From NCBI GenBank assembly GCA_020543525.1, contig JAHYIO010000003.1, forward strand, positions 2,170,001 through 2,234,000: DNA of 64,000 nt, given 5' to 3'. This document shows, piece by piece, positions 32,266 to 44,156 of this stretch (position 1 is its first letter; the number at the start of each line of letters is the position of its first letter). Both the position numbers and the translations under genes were made by a program. Source of the DNA: Coriolopsis trogii. Taxonomy: Eukaryota; Basidiomycota; Agaricomycetes; Polyporales; Polyporaceae. Below the pieces are notes generated by a model that was given only the letters and a program-made list of their open reading frames with translations, searched no databases and was not told where the DNA came from.

Positions 32266-33622
32266 TCACAGGAACCGACGGGCAATTAGTGCGAACATGA
32301 GCACGAGCAGGACGCAGATCGCGGTGTCAAGCACGATCGGCGGGCGGCGGGATGTCTGGCGCACCGCGGCGACGAACTCAGGCTGCGGCGTCTGGTCGCG
32401 GGTGACTGGCTGCGTGTCCGGGGTGCGGGACGGGGGAGGTGTGAAGGACTGGGTGACGAGAGAGGCATGTGCGTGAGGACGCGTTGGTTTGGGGGCAATG
32501 AGCGGGATCGGACGGTGGACGGTCAGCGTTTGTGGTGTGGGAGCTTGTGGCTGCACCTCGACTGCCTCCGCAGGTTGAGGCTGAGACTGAGGGGGAGACG
32601 CTGCGGACATATCTGAAGGGGCGCTTTGGGCAACATCAGGAGGTGCGGTCAAGGAGATGTCGAGGGAGGAATCCTCGTTTGGAGAGGCGATTTTCTCATC
32701 GGAGGCAGGAGGATCCGGGAGGTGCTCCAGATTGGACATCTTGCAACGAGGGCACACCCATTCACGGGACCTGGGAGGAGAACAGGTGAGGTTATTACGG
32801 AACAGCGTGAAACGCGTCTGAGCGGCACGTACAGCGCAGCGAGACGCTTGCGTTCTGCTGTCGGGTACTCGAGGGCACCGACACCTACTGCAGCGGTTCC
32901 CTTGAGAGGAAAGAAGCCTTGCAGACCAATGATTGCTTTGAGAGACATGGGGCGATTAAACTTCATATCAAGGATTGCTATGTGCTATCACTTACCAGTT
33001 CGTACGCCCCATGCCGGTTGCCACAGCTCTTCATGGTCTGCAGCCGAACATTAGGGATCAAACTTTCATGACTTGCAGAGAGCGAGTCAGTACATACAAT
33101 TGGTGAAGCTGATACAGATCTAGAAGCATGTTAGCAACGCTCTACACACCACACGGTCAGCAGGTCGCACCTTGGTATTGAGCTCAAACCTTCCGTTCGG
33201 AGTGAGCATCATGATAGATGGTGGGCGGAAGGGGTATTCGGCGGGAAGGAGGATACGGAAGTGGTAGAGACCACCCTCGAACTCGGTTCCAGGACTTCCA
33301 CGGAGAGTGCAGTGCCATTCCTGTGAGGGGTCAGAACGCTTGGCTAGCGACAGCATGCGCCCTTTGTACTCACAAAGATATCGTCCTGCGAGGGAGTGGA
33401 CGATGAGCAACTCGCATTCGGGGTGTCTCAGTAATACAGCTCACCTCGAGAGGGGCCGCAGCATAGTCCGTACATGGGTCGTTGGCAAGCTCCCGGGCCT
33501 CCTGCATGATCCGCTTGACAGCTGCCCGTGCCCAGTGACCCAGATCAGCACTCCTTGTGCGTATTGCCAGACAGGGGCTGCCTACCAGAGTTGTTCTTGT
33601 TGAGACCTGCGCGAGTGGCCAT
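32266..33622 (-). CDS. Tail-anchored ubiquitin-conjugating enzyme (Ubc6/UBE2J type)
   Basis: E2 enzyme of ER-associated degradation. The protein starts MATRAGLNKNNSAVKRIMQE. It continues ARELANDPCTDYAAAPLE, then DDIFEWHCTLRGSPGTEFEG, GLYHFRILLPAEYPFRPPSI and MMLTPNGRFELNTK. The catalytic exon encodes ICISFTN with the active-site Cys, followed by YHEELWQPAWGVRT. As usual in this subfamily, the canonical HPN is replaced by a TPNGRF motif. The C-terminal half is a Pro/Gln/Ser-rich linker ending in a single helix (ICVLLVLMFALIARRF), the tail anchor. A 12-nt micro-exon (33374-33385, encoding DDIF) and a 22-nt exon (33098-33119, with the catalytic Cys) are required. About nine exons; stop at 32266. 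Confidence 0.93.
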
Positions 33623-34841
33623 TGCGAAGTGTATGAGTAGAACGAGTGAGTAACGTGCGCTGTATCGACGGAGACGGGGTGGCTGAGAGAGTGCTAGGGA
33701 GTGAGGGAGAGACGCTTCCAGCTGATTTCACTAGGCGCCCATGACCACTTCGCGCTACGTGGACGCACGTGATACGGCTCAACCCAATGTGGAAGTCGGG
33801 TCGGACAACTTTCAGCAGTTCTGCGACCGCCACTCCCATCCGCTCTCCTGAAGGTACGCTTTGCCCACAGAAGGTCGGAATGCGCGTTGTTGGCTGACAT
33901 GGTGAACGCTTCGTGCTAGCTGTCGGTGTGACCGGATGCATATCGAGAAGCTGAAAGTTAGACCGCGTCAAGGTGCGTTTCACTCCAGTGTCAATGGATG
34001 CAAGTCTATTCACAGTTCTTGGCTGGAACAGCGGCCGCGGTACGGCCCTGTACGGGCCAGCTTGCGTCTATGCTGGCATGCTGGTCGGCCACTGGCGACC
34101 TGATGTCCACCAATGCTTGTGCGGACTCTGCACAGGCACTTTTGACGTGCATGCGCACTGCTGTGAGTGCTTGTGGATGTTCCCCGTCTTGAACCCCATC
34201 ATTGAGTGTTCCGTGTCTAGCCTGCACCTACCAGGAAGCACAAGCCGACTATCAATTATCATTTGGCTCGTCTCGGGAAGACCCTCAACTAGAGTTCAGG
34301 TTGACGTAGCGGCCTCCGCCCGTGGTACTATCCTACCAACACAGACACGTATGTCGCTGTATATAATATCTGCGTAATCCCATTCGGCCATGCATTCCCA
34401 GCTCGACCTCCTCATGTGCAGAAGTGATGGTATCCCTCTGCAACCCGTCCGTACCAGAAAGTACGGTTCTCCGGTGAGACTGTATAAAATGTCGCGATGC
34501 TCGCCGTCCAAATAGTCATCCTAAGTCAGTGCGTACTGCCACGGACTTGCACTTACGACGGCGACATAAATGTAAGGCTGCTGAGATGCGCCCCGGGCCC
34601 GAAGGCGGGCGCACTGAGAGGCTGCCGAATTGGGCGAGCTTGCGCGGTGTTGTTACGTGTTTATCGAGTCACGCGGCATGCGCCTGCGGCCCAACTCGAG
34701 TGAGTTGCACCGTTTCCTGACTACTTGAGGTTCATTGTCGTCCTCCTCCGTCCCGCCCCTCTCTTTCTCTGCAACCACCACCATCTCAGGCTCTTTCAGT
34801 TCGTCACCTCCACCCCCACCTTCCACTCCACGCAGCACAAT
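33623..34841. other. Divergent region UBC6/ATG8, no recognised gene
   Basis: About 1.2 kb. Short frames in both strands (33582-34013, 33973-34377) have no family signature. It carries the promoters of the E2 and ATG8 genes. Confidence 0.45.
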
Positions 34842-35459
34842 ATGAGGTCCAAGTTCAAGGATGAGCACCCCTTTGGTTGGTGGCGCGCGTGTCTTGATGT
34901 GCGCGATCTGTACTCATCAGCAATGCTACCTTCCAGACAAGCGCAAGGCGGAGGCGGAGCGTATCAGGCAGAAGTACCCAGATCGTATCCCTGTACGTCT
35001 TGGCCACCTACACTCTGTGTGGTCTACTAATCGTGTGGGTGCTGCGTATGTCGGAACGAGCAGGTCATCTGCGAGAAGGCGGACAAGACGGACATCCCTA
35101 CCATCGACAAGAAGAAGTATCTGGTCCCATCAGTGCGCCCCGTTCCTCTCTACCTGTATTGCACAGGCATGCTCAGTCGTTGTTACGATCCAGGACCTCA
35201 CTGTGGGCCAGTTCGTCTATGTTATCCGGAAGCGAATCAAGCTCGCACCGGAGAAGGCGATCTTCATCTTCGTAGACGAGGTGCTGCCCCCAACAGCAGC
35301 ACTGATGAGCGCCATATACGAGGAGCACAAGTGCGTGGACCATGATTTATGTTCACTCTCCCGTTCTGACTCTGTCGTCCTGCACGTGCGCGCAACAGGG
35401 ACGAGGACGGGTTCCTGTACGTGAGCTACTCGGGTGAGAACACCTTTGGCTCGCGGTGA
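34842..35459 (+). CDS. Autophagy ubiquitin-like protein Atg8
   Basis: Lipid-conjugated modifier of the autophagosome membrane. Exon 1 (ATG 34842) gives [11 protein letters not shown], spliced to [19 protein letters not shown]. Then come [69 protein letters not shown] and [19 protein letters not shown]. The penultimate region FG-SR shows the Gly exposed by Atg4 cleavage. At about 118 residues the protein is slightly longer than the 116-117 common in fungi because of the two residues after Gly. Five exons; four introns of about 50-75 nt. The first donor is the less usual GTTGGT. Stop at 35457-35459. Confidence 0.97.
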
Positions 35460-36843
35460 AGGGTTGTCAAGTGTCTCCGCATGTCTTCGCCACCGTTATT
35501 TTCCCTCGATTTGGCGATCTTGGTCTCCCATTTGTCTTTCTTGCGGACGCGGACTCGATCAGCAGCATAGATATCGGCGGTGTACGTGTCGCTCCTCGGG
35601 ATATCCCTCCACTCTTCCCCGGCATGTCTTCCATCCCCTCCCTCAGGTCCAGATACCTGTGACATCCGCCGGTGCCGCCTTGCGCTCCTACAACCGCTTC
35701 ACGCTCCGCGTCCCACCGATCCTCAGATAACGTACTGCCGGAAATGATATCTCCCACTCGCCATCCCCGTCTGCTTCTTCCGGATGTGCGCATTGTATTC
35801 TATACGAGCTTGTATCCTTTCATATCGCGACCGCTGAGTGGAATAATGACGATTGTATATGGACGACTTGAACGCCGCCACAACTGCGTAAGTACATACA
35901 TGCTTGATAGCATTGATGCGCGTTCTATCAGGTGCGAATGCCGAAGCTGTGCTTCTATGTAATCTTCACGCTTACGCGCCCGCTTGAATTCTAGTCTGTT
36001 CAACCACTACTTGATCCTAAGTGACTACCAATCTCACGCGAGCATGGAAGCAGTAAGCCAGGAATGTGTGAGCGCAGAGACGAACTAGCTCAACATCAGC
36101 TACCCTCTCGATCCTGGTGAGTATCTCTCATAAGATTGTTCTATCTGAAACGTGACCTTTAGTACCACAGATCGCGTAATCAGAGCACCAAGGAAACATC
36201 TTTAACTATCGTCCCCAGGGTGTGTGCACCCCGACTAGAAAACATCAGGCAGGCGCACCAAAGCAAGGCGGCCCCTCAGTATGAGGATGGAGGTAGGGGC
36301 GAAGTTGATCGTCAGGCCACCAGCAGGCCGACAGGGGCTTTAGCATCTAGCGTGCAAGCCTATGACCGTGTCCATTCTCATCCAAAGATGGAAAGCACCC
36401 GCCTATCCCGCCACTCAGCCAACGTGCAGCCCTCATGTCATGACGGAGCGAGAAAGCCCATGGGGCATCGCCACTCGCGCAGCATCACAACACCTCGAGT
36501 ACGTGTCCTCTTCACTGCATTCACGGTTCGGAATGCATTGCTGTCTTGCAGGGGCTTTGACAGCGCGTAACACCAGGTCAAGACTCAATATGCCGGAAAG
36601 ACCAAGTGACATTGTCCTATGACCGAGATAGCTTTGTGGGTGGCCCGGTGGCGTAGGTTCATCCTTTATATACAATGCGGAACCGGCTCTCGCCGTTGCT
36701 ACTTATTTCTTACGGACGACCATCGTGTCTTTCCTCCTCGTCCTCTCCCGTGCTGCTCCTCGTTCTCCTTCGAAGGCGTAGAACGCCTAGTTCGTCACGC
36801 TAACCCTCCTGACGTCTTCATCGCGAATCGAGCAGCGGCCACG
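35460..36843. other. Intergenic stretch, no recognised gene
   Basis: About 1.4 kb after ATG8. Frames at 35434-35793 and 36220-36570 are not convincing. A TATATA motif at 36667 lies about 175 bp above the next start codon and may belong to it. Confidence 0.4.
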
Positions 36844-37926
36844 ATGACCTCCTTATGTTTCGTTGTCAAGTTCTGCATGAGTGAGTCTGGGTTTCATTTG
36901 AGAAGTTCGACTGCTGACGGTTCATGTAGCTATCTTCGTATTGGCCTTGCATTGTGGTCTTTTCCTTCTTTTCCTTCTATCATTCGTCGTCCACACGGGA
37001 AGGAGTGAGTCTACCTTGGAAGGTGTTTTGCTGTCACGATCTAACATGATAACCAGGCATAGAGGGTGTTGCAATTGGTGTCGAGGCGGTCGTCATCTTC
37101 ATGATGGGCATCCGGTATGTGAGCCTTGCAATGCCACCCATCTCTGCTGCTAACCGAGAACATCGAAACGGTGATGCGCCTCAGTATTTGGTACTACTAC
37201 ATCCATTACCGCGGGCTGCCCATCTCGCAGCGAATGCAGCGCGAGTCGACCGACGAACGTGTGTTCGTACTCTCGACATGGGTCCTCAGTCTAGGTCAGT
37301 TTCCCCTATTCCCCCACCCCCCCGCCTGCGTCACTGAACGCGAGCGCGCCGCCACTCCACAGCCAACGCTATCTGGATCACAGTCAACGCGATCCACCTG
37401 ACAGACGGCTTCGCTGGGCTCCCTCGTCCAGACTTCGCAGCCATTGCGGCCATCACGCTCGTATGGCTCGCGTGGTCAGCTTGTGAGTTGTCCATTTCTC
37501 TGAACTTGCTCGTCCCGCTGATCGGTCCACCTTCGGGAAGCTGTGCACCTCATCTGGATCATCATCCAAGAGGAGAGCACGTGGCTCGCCGACGACGAGA
37601 AGCCTATCCGGTGGCCCTCGATGTCGTCCTCGCCTGCCTCCGCACCTGCTAGCATGGCGACATACACGCCCCCACCCCTCCGTCGGAAATATGGCCGCAT
37701 CTCGGCGCGCATCATGGCCGTGCAGCACAACTCGCCACCGGAACTCTGGGACAAGAAGCACCGTGAGCAGTTTTCAAGGCCTGGACGGGAAGTGGGCTCG
37801 ATGCCGATGAGAGAACCGGCGAGGCCGACTGGGACCTACGATCCCAAGGCCCGGCAGCTGCGCAACCCGCCGCCTGTAATAACCTCGCAGTACCAGTGGT
37901 ATGTCGCTGCTGGGGAGGCCATTTGA
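36844..37926 (+). CDS. Four-helix membrane protein of unknown function
   Basis: From ATG 36844 a short exon (MTSLCFVVKFCM) splices into helix 1 (TIFVLALHCGLFLLFLLSFV). After a second intron comes helix 2 (SIEGVAIGVEAVVIFMMGIR), then TENIETVMRLSIWYYYIHYR and a charged loop. Helices 3 and 4 are VFVLSTWVLSLANAIWITVN and AAIAAITLVWLAWSAFVHLI. The cytosolic tail is Pro/Arg-rich (SPASAPASMATYTPPPLRRK, KHREQFSRPGREVGSMPMR). Introns have consistent phases. I do not recognise the family. The topology and length of about 250 residues resemble small uncharacterised basidiomycete membrane proteins. Stop at 37924-37926. Confidence 0.75.
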
Positions 37927-38267
37927 TTTGGTGGCTGGTTATGAAGTTGCGTCCCCTGTCGTTTCTCGCCTTACAGTCTTTCTCTTGTTCTCTTTCGTTC
38001 GTAGATGACGTTTTCACCTTTGGCTGTGTCTGCGATCAGCCGTCGTCCACTCATTACCCTGTAGCAAGTGTCTTATCTATTGTCCGCTCTTTGACTTCTC
38101 GTGTATCCTTAGTAGCCCGGGGCCCGTATCATAAGCAATCTGTACACTCTGATCCGCGTCCTTCCAGAATCGATTCCATATAGTACAACACAACGTCACG
38201 AGCGCAGAACAAGATGACAAGCAACCACGTCGGAGAAATGTGCATATACTCGGGGCAGTCAAAAGTC
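37927..38267. other. Convergent gap
   Basis: About 340 bp between the stops of the membrane-protein gene and the RAD57-like gene. No gene. Confidence 0.55.
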
Positions 38268-40003
38268 CTAGTCAAAGTTCCGCCACAGCTCTCCATCGGA
38301 GCTCTGGCCGTCTTGCTCTTCTTCCATGAGCGGAGGCCCTTCGGCTGCGGCTTCCTCGTCCGGCAACTGATCGAACAGCGCCCCCTGCTCCTGCGTCAGC
38401 TCCCAGAGCATCGCGTCTTCCGCATCTTCTGTCACACTGCGATCCGTGGACGGTGGCTCATTCGTAGAATCAGGCGGTGTAGCCTGTGGTGACGTCGGTG
38501 CGGGGACATACGAGAGGGATTGCCCGGACTTCGGCGTCATAGCGGCGTTCCTGCCGCGCCCTGAGGTGCTCGAGTTGGGTGGTGTGCTGACTTGCCAGTT
38601 CCCACCGGGTGCACTTGTAGCAGGCGTGTCGCTAGGAGGCGGGGGCATCGGGGTCGCCCATACGAGCGTAGATGGCGGCTCCTCTGGTGGGGTGAACGCA
38701 ACGACGCCGCGGTCGAGAACGACATAGTCGCACGACGCAGGAGGGGCGACGGACGAGAAGATGACGCTGAACCGGCGGAACGCGATAGCTTCGTCCTCTG
38801 CAGGTTGCGAGGCGGGCGTCGCTTGACCCGAGTCCAGCCTTCGCCGTTTGGCCCCTCGCCCGTCGTCATTGGGCTCATCCAACATCTGGGTGATCTCGGC
38901 GCGGGTGCGGGTGCGGATGGTGCGTGACATCATGACGCGTGCGTTCAGCTGGTTCGGCCAGACGTGGCCCAAGATGGCCTCGTTGGCATCTTCCCCGCGT
39001 ATCGAATGTGCGCGGGCAAACCACCGCTCTTGGTCGGAGTAGCGGAGCTCGCCTGGGTTCCTGTCATCGCCGTCAGCGCGCGGACGCGTGGGTCTTGTTG
39101 AACTAAAAAGAATGACAGCAAGTTTGTGTTTGTTTGCTAAGGTGTGAAGGACAAGCGATGCCTGGCGAAGCTCGCGTGCGCGCTTTGCCGTACCTTCCCT
39201 GCCTTCATAGTCAGGGTGTTTGTGAGGATCGAAGAGGTCTGAGAAGACGTCCACAATGATCAACTTGACAGGCCGCGAGTTCGGAGAATCTGCCTGTGCT
39301 TCAACGTGCTGAGGGATGATCTCAGATATAGCGCGTACAAATGCACCATAATTGAAGGCATGAAGCGTTCTGATATCGTTGAGACTGCAGAGCTGGGAGG
39401 ACAAAAGTGGATGGTTGGCTATCATCTGCTTCATGCGTTCGGTATGCAGTCCCTCTCGAGTGGTGATGTAGCGTGTCGCCCCGTTGAGGCCTCCAAGCCT
39501 CGCAGGAAGTTGTACCATCAGAGAGAGTTGCAACGCTAGTTGCGTTTTCCCGACGTTGCTTCATCCAACACGCGTCAAAATCGGTTTGGAGTCGAAAGTG
39601 GGCATGGTCACCTACTTTTGACCGGCTACCTCCCAAATCATGCCCGTCCTAAAGCCACCTCCGAGCACTTCATCCATGGAAGGTTCGCCGGTAGTGAACT
39701 TCTCCTCTCCGACATGGCTTATGTCTTTGAGGGGGCTCGGTGGTTGATAGAGCTCCTTGCACACCAGATCAATCACGAACTCAACCTCCTTCGGATTGAG
39801 TCGGCATTCCTTCGCCACATCAGCAGGCTTCTTCAGCAGGAGGTCCTTGACGGTCTGCAGCTTACCTGGATCCTCAGCTTAACAACGTGTTTTAGTTAGC
39901 ATAGCATGGACCCACCCTTTGCTAATGATGTCTTCTGGGCCATAGTCAGACCAGCAAAGCTTGCAAGATATCTGCTTTCCATTCTTGGATGTTGCGAAGT
40001 CAT
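38268..40003 (-). CDS. RAD51 paralogue, Rad57/XRCC3-like
   Basis: RecA-fold protein of homologous recombination. Exon 1 from ATG 40003 gives MTSQHPRMESRYLASFAGLT and MAQKTSLAKA. A short intron with a TGCTAAC branch motif follows. Exon 2 continues EDPGKLQTVKDLLLKKPADV (helix-hairpin-like N-domain) to SMDEVLGGGFRTGMIWEVAG. The Walker A motif (GQNNVGKTQLALQL) is split by an intron near 39546-39609. Walker B is KLIIVDVFSDLFD. NKHKLAVILFSSTRP and LGHVWPNQLNARVMMSRTIR follow, the latter matching the L2 and C-terminal core. A long disordered tail (about 38270-38700) is rich in Pro, Ser and acidic residues. XRCC3 and Rad57 are the closest types, and either name is tentative. In yeast, Rad55-Rad57 stabilises Rad51 filaments. 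Confidence 0.82.
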
Positions 40004-40270
40004 ACAAAGGAGTCTGTAGAACTGGCTGGAGCCTGGGAGGGATCCGTACGTAGACGATGAACGAGGTCCGAGTCAAGACGCAGCGTGACGCGTTGAATGA
40101 TCTGCCACTCCCACGTGACCGCGACGGACTTGCGCATTCGATGGTGACCTGACAAAATGGGGGCATATAGTAGAAGCCAAATCAAGATAGTACAACGATA
40201 GCTAGACGTAACGCATGACTGGTCCAACATACAAAACATTATCAACAAACCAAAGTGCCCTGAAACACCG

Positions 40271-43200
40271 TCACTGACGTCTCCCCACCGACTGCGATGA
40301 CTCCGTGCGTCCCAGCAATCCGCCGACAACATTCGTAACCGTGTCAGAAAGCTGCCGCTGTTGTGCTTGTGCGTGTTTGACATAGAACAATCGCACCGCC
40401 GTAGAGTTCCATATACCCAACGGTGTCATTCCACGCACATATATCTCGCCCCAGATCAGCGACGTTAGCCATACGATGGAAGCGTCCGACCACTACCGGA
40501 CGAGTGTGAGTGTACTTCAGTACATGGTGCCGCCTAACACTCACCATAAACCTCCTTGGCGTAAGCGGACCAGGCTTGGGCAATGCGTGATCGAGGTTCG
40601 CGCTCCGGAGCATGTCGATGATCGCGCTGTTCGCAGTCGTCGCGCTCAGCGACGCCTGTGACTTCTGTACCTTCGGTAGCAGTTCCGATATGACGAGCAT
40701 CGGGGTATCGAGCGGCAGTCTGCAGACATACGTGAGTTCAACCCGCAGGCAAGTCGACCATACGCATATACTCACCCTTGATGCCACGACGACACCCACT
40801 CCTGTGTCGGCACGAACCCGTTCCGTCCCACGCCCGCAGCGGCAAGCCTCTCAAGGCTCCCCGTCATGTCTCCTGAAAGCGATCGACCCGCAGCCCTCAT
40901 CTTCCCCCTCGCCTTCTCCGATATCCTTGTCGACGTCGCGTCAGGACTGGGCGCCGCAGACGGGAACCCAGGAGACTCGGTCGCAGTCGGAGACATCAGA
41001 GGTCTCGTTACAGCCTCCTCGTCACCTGGTCGTGCATGTGACCCAGGCAAATTATCAGTCGATTCCGTCTCCCGCGGCGTATCCAAAGAACCCGTCTCGT
41101 TCCTCAGTAGACGAGCCTTCTCGCTCGCCGGGGTAGCGCCACCCTCCTCTTCGTCCGGGGCGCGGCGCTTGCCCTTGTCGAGGGAACCCTTGGCTTGCTT
41201 CGCGCGCTCCTCCTTCGCTTGCTGTATACGCCGAATCTCGCGTAAACCGCGAGCGAGGGTGAACGTCCCTAGGTCCTCGAACTGCTTGTGTGCGCGGATA
41301 ATGCCGTAGACGAGGTTCGGGTTCTCTGATAGGTTGTGGAGCAAGATACCGTTGAAGGCTTCCAGCATGAAAAACAGCAGCCTCGGGTGTCCCTCATCCG
41401 AGAGCAAGAAAGTTGGTGCAGAGAAGGCGGTGAAAAGATGGAGCAGACGCGCAGAAGACGTCACACTAAGGTTCTTGAAGTATGGCGCGGAGTTGGATAG
41501 GGCGATGATCAGTGCAGGATACAACGAGTTGAGGGTCCCTGAGGTCGTAGCCACCATAGCGTATATTGACTGAAAGGATTGTCAGGTGATCGACTACGGG
41601 GCCATGAGTCATTGGCACCTACTTGGACAAGGAAGTCTCCTGCGGTCCCCATAATCACGTATTTCTGCGGTATTTGAGCTCTGAGTGGTAAGCTCAACTT
41701 CAGACCAAAGGCGCGTTCAGCCGACAGACCCTGGATGAGGTACGACAGAACACGGCACATGCCGTGTTGCTCTGGAATGATGTAGGTCACCCTAACATAT
41801 GTCAACGCAGAACGAGAACGTACCTGGCTTATCTTTGATCTCTAAACCATAGCAAAGTAGATATGCGACCACATCCATTCCTTTATCGGAGTCGAGCATA
41901 TACGCGCGGAATTTCTGTAGCATATCAGCTGGGCATAGACACTGGTACGCATCCTCCTGCTCAACACACCTTGTTCAACTCTACCATCTTCCAGAGGAAT
42001 ATGACTGCGAAGGGTAAGCGTTATAGTCGTCGACACTTACGACGAGTGCTCACTTGCTTCGACCATATACGGCACGGACTTCTTCGAGCCAGGAAGAAGC
42101 CCGTTAATGGACGACATCTGGTCCTCGAGAATTCCAACAATGCCGTTCAAAATGAATGCCAGGTCGTTCGGCCGGTGCTAGTTAGAGGTCAGTAATCAAT
42201 GCACAGGGCGCATACAGGAAGAATAACGCACCAGCTTCGCAATGAAGTACCTGAAGGCATTCGTCTTCGGAGTTGGTCCAGACGCCTGTCCGTCGACGAT
42301 GACGTCTCGCGCACTCCCACTCTGGAAGTCGAGCAAGACGCATAGCACCTGGAAGCACGTCGAGACGAGTGTCGTACGTGGATCCTCCCCTTTCAGTAGC
42401 AGATGATTGTACGGTAGCCGTCCGGCGACGGTACCCATCACGTTCGCGCTCCCGGGGTGCGTCGCGTTCATGGCCGTGTTCATTAGCGAGCACAGGACGG
42501 TAAGGACGTCGCGCCGCGGCAGCTTCTGAACAAAGTGTAGTGTATAGAAGGACGGTGCGGTGAATAGCGCCGACGGAGGAGAGTAGATCTGTCGGGAGAG
42601 TAGCACCAGAAGGAGCCTAAGGACTTCGGTCTTGTTGCTCTCGTATTGTTGGCTCGGTCCTGGGTCTGCCGTAGAGCCAACGCCCTTCTCCCTATTGCAC
42701 AGTGATAGTTCACCATCGGTTCCTCGCCCACCCACAATCCGCAAGACGTTGAACACTCACCAAATGACGTAGTTAATCTTGTAATGGTCGACTTGTATCT
42801 TCGTCGGCAGCGTGAACCCACAGCAGAACATGAGGTCAATCAAGCAGCTGAACAGTCTCTCCGCTATCGACGGCAACGTTTCTTTCGGCTTCTCCCTCGG
42901 GCTCGTCTGCCCCGCCGCCGCGGCTTGAGCGGGTGACCTCGCTGTCCGTGCGTTGCTGCCCCCGCTCTCCTCCTCGTCGCTCTCATCGTCGTCCTCGATC
43001 ACAAACTGCGGCTGCGCACTCGTCTCCTCCACAACTCCTCCTCCAGACCCGGCCCCAGCGCCCGCCGTATCTGCACCGGGGCTCTCAACCTCCACACGCT
43101 TCCACAGCACCTCCTGCTCGAACCGGCTCGGCTCGCTCTCGATATCGAACACCGCGGGCAAGACGCGCTGCAAGACGCGGATGCAGTTCAGGACCTCCTT

Positions 43201-43793
43201 CGTTGCGTTGCGCTCGGTAGCGGCCCCCGTCGTGCGGTACAGCGTCGACGCGAGGGAGGTCACGGTCGAGGATGGGGGCGCGGGGAAAGTGTGGTCCGAG
43301 ACGAGGTTGAAAAGGCGGGCGGAGATGACGCGGATAAGGGTCGCGACGTTCTCGGGGGCTTCGTAGAGTGCGCGGCGAACTAGAGAGGATTAAGGAGGTA
43401 TAGTCCATAGAACACGAGTTATTCGACTCGCTCGTGGAAGGAGTATATGCGCATGCGTACCATCGTTGTGCGAGATGAGAGTGAAGACGTCCGATGCCGA
43501 GTCGAATAGTACCACGTACTATATGACGTTCCAGGTCTGCTCAATGCACGGTGCCTGATTGCACTCACCTGGTCCCAGTACGAGTCCCTTTCCGGGATGT
43601 TCTATAGGACATGGGGGGAAACACTTTTTAATGGCAGTGAAACTAGTAGACCGCATGCACTCACGCGGGTAGTGGCAAGCTTGGCGATACCCCCGGGCTG
43701 ACTGCGAAAAGCGAGCTTGGGCTGATCACCGAGAAGGTTGAATGGATCAGGGATCTTTTGAGGAAGCTTCGTAAACATCTTCAGGCCATCCAT
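40271..43793 (-). CDS. Hid1/Ecm30 family protein
   Basis: Large peripheral Golgi protein of the HID1 family, implicated in trafficking and secretory-granule sorting in animals and in Ftp105-Ubp5 Golgi anchoring in fission yeast. ATG 43793 begins MDGLKMFTKLPQKIPDPFNL. The core includes IRVISARLFNLVSDHTFPAP, STLYRTTGAATERNATKEVL, NCIRVLQRVLPAVFDIES, ALSNSAPYFKNLSVTSSARL and EAFNGILLHNLSENPNLVYG. Low-complexity inserts lie near 42890-43090 and 40860-41150. The C-terminus reads GFVPTQEWVSSWHQGLPLDT, MLVISELLPKVQKSQ, then after an intron SDASIVWLTSLIWGEIYVRG and MTPLGIWNSTAVRLFYVKHA, ending SSQSVGRRQ with the stop at 40271. Another frame through the last exon is longer but lacks these motifs. About twelve exons. 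Confidence 0.88.
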
Positions 43794-44156
43794 AGCATGC
43801 AGATAAACAGAGGGGCTAGTACCGGTCTGAAGGGGGACGGTCGTGAAAGATGATGAGTATTGAAGCTGAAGTTAGAGTCGTGGAAGGCCTTGCGGCCCAG
43901 CGGTGTGTACATGCGCGCTACTTCCGGCCGGGCAGTGAGTGATCTCAGATCTAGGCACGTCGCATGATTGTTTGTTACATGTACTTAGACCTCCACAGCA
44001 GACCCCCCTACGAAGTTGTTCAGATTCATATACACAGCATGGCTATATTCTACACCACTGTACACAAAAGCTTCACAAGTATGGAATGCCCAGAGTCACA
44101 GTCTATCGATAGGTTTCTATCCCTTCTCGAAGAAATGGTCGAGATACCGTACCAAC
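43794..44156. other. Intergenic gap HID1/GAD
   Basis: About 360 bp holding the HID1 promoter and GAD 3' flank. No gene seen. Confidence 0.55.

Noticed and set aside
11847..35459. An autophagy gene cluster (Atg38-like and ATG8)
   Set aside because: The two genes are about 21 kb apart with many unrelated genes between. Chance proximity is enough.
40344..40799. Long frame over the last HID1 exon
   Set aside because: It ignores a GTGAGT...GTAG intron. The other frame carries the conserved HID1 C-terminus (WGEIYVRGMTPLGIWN).
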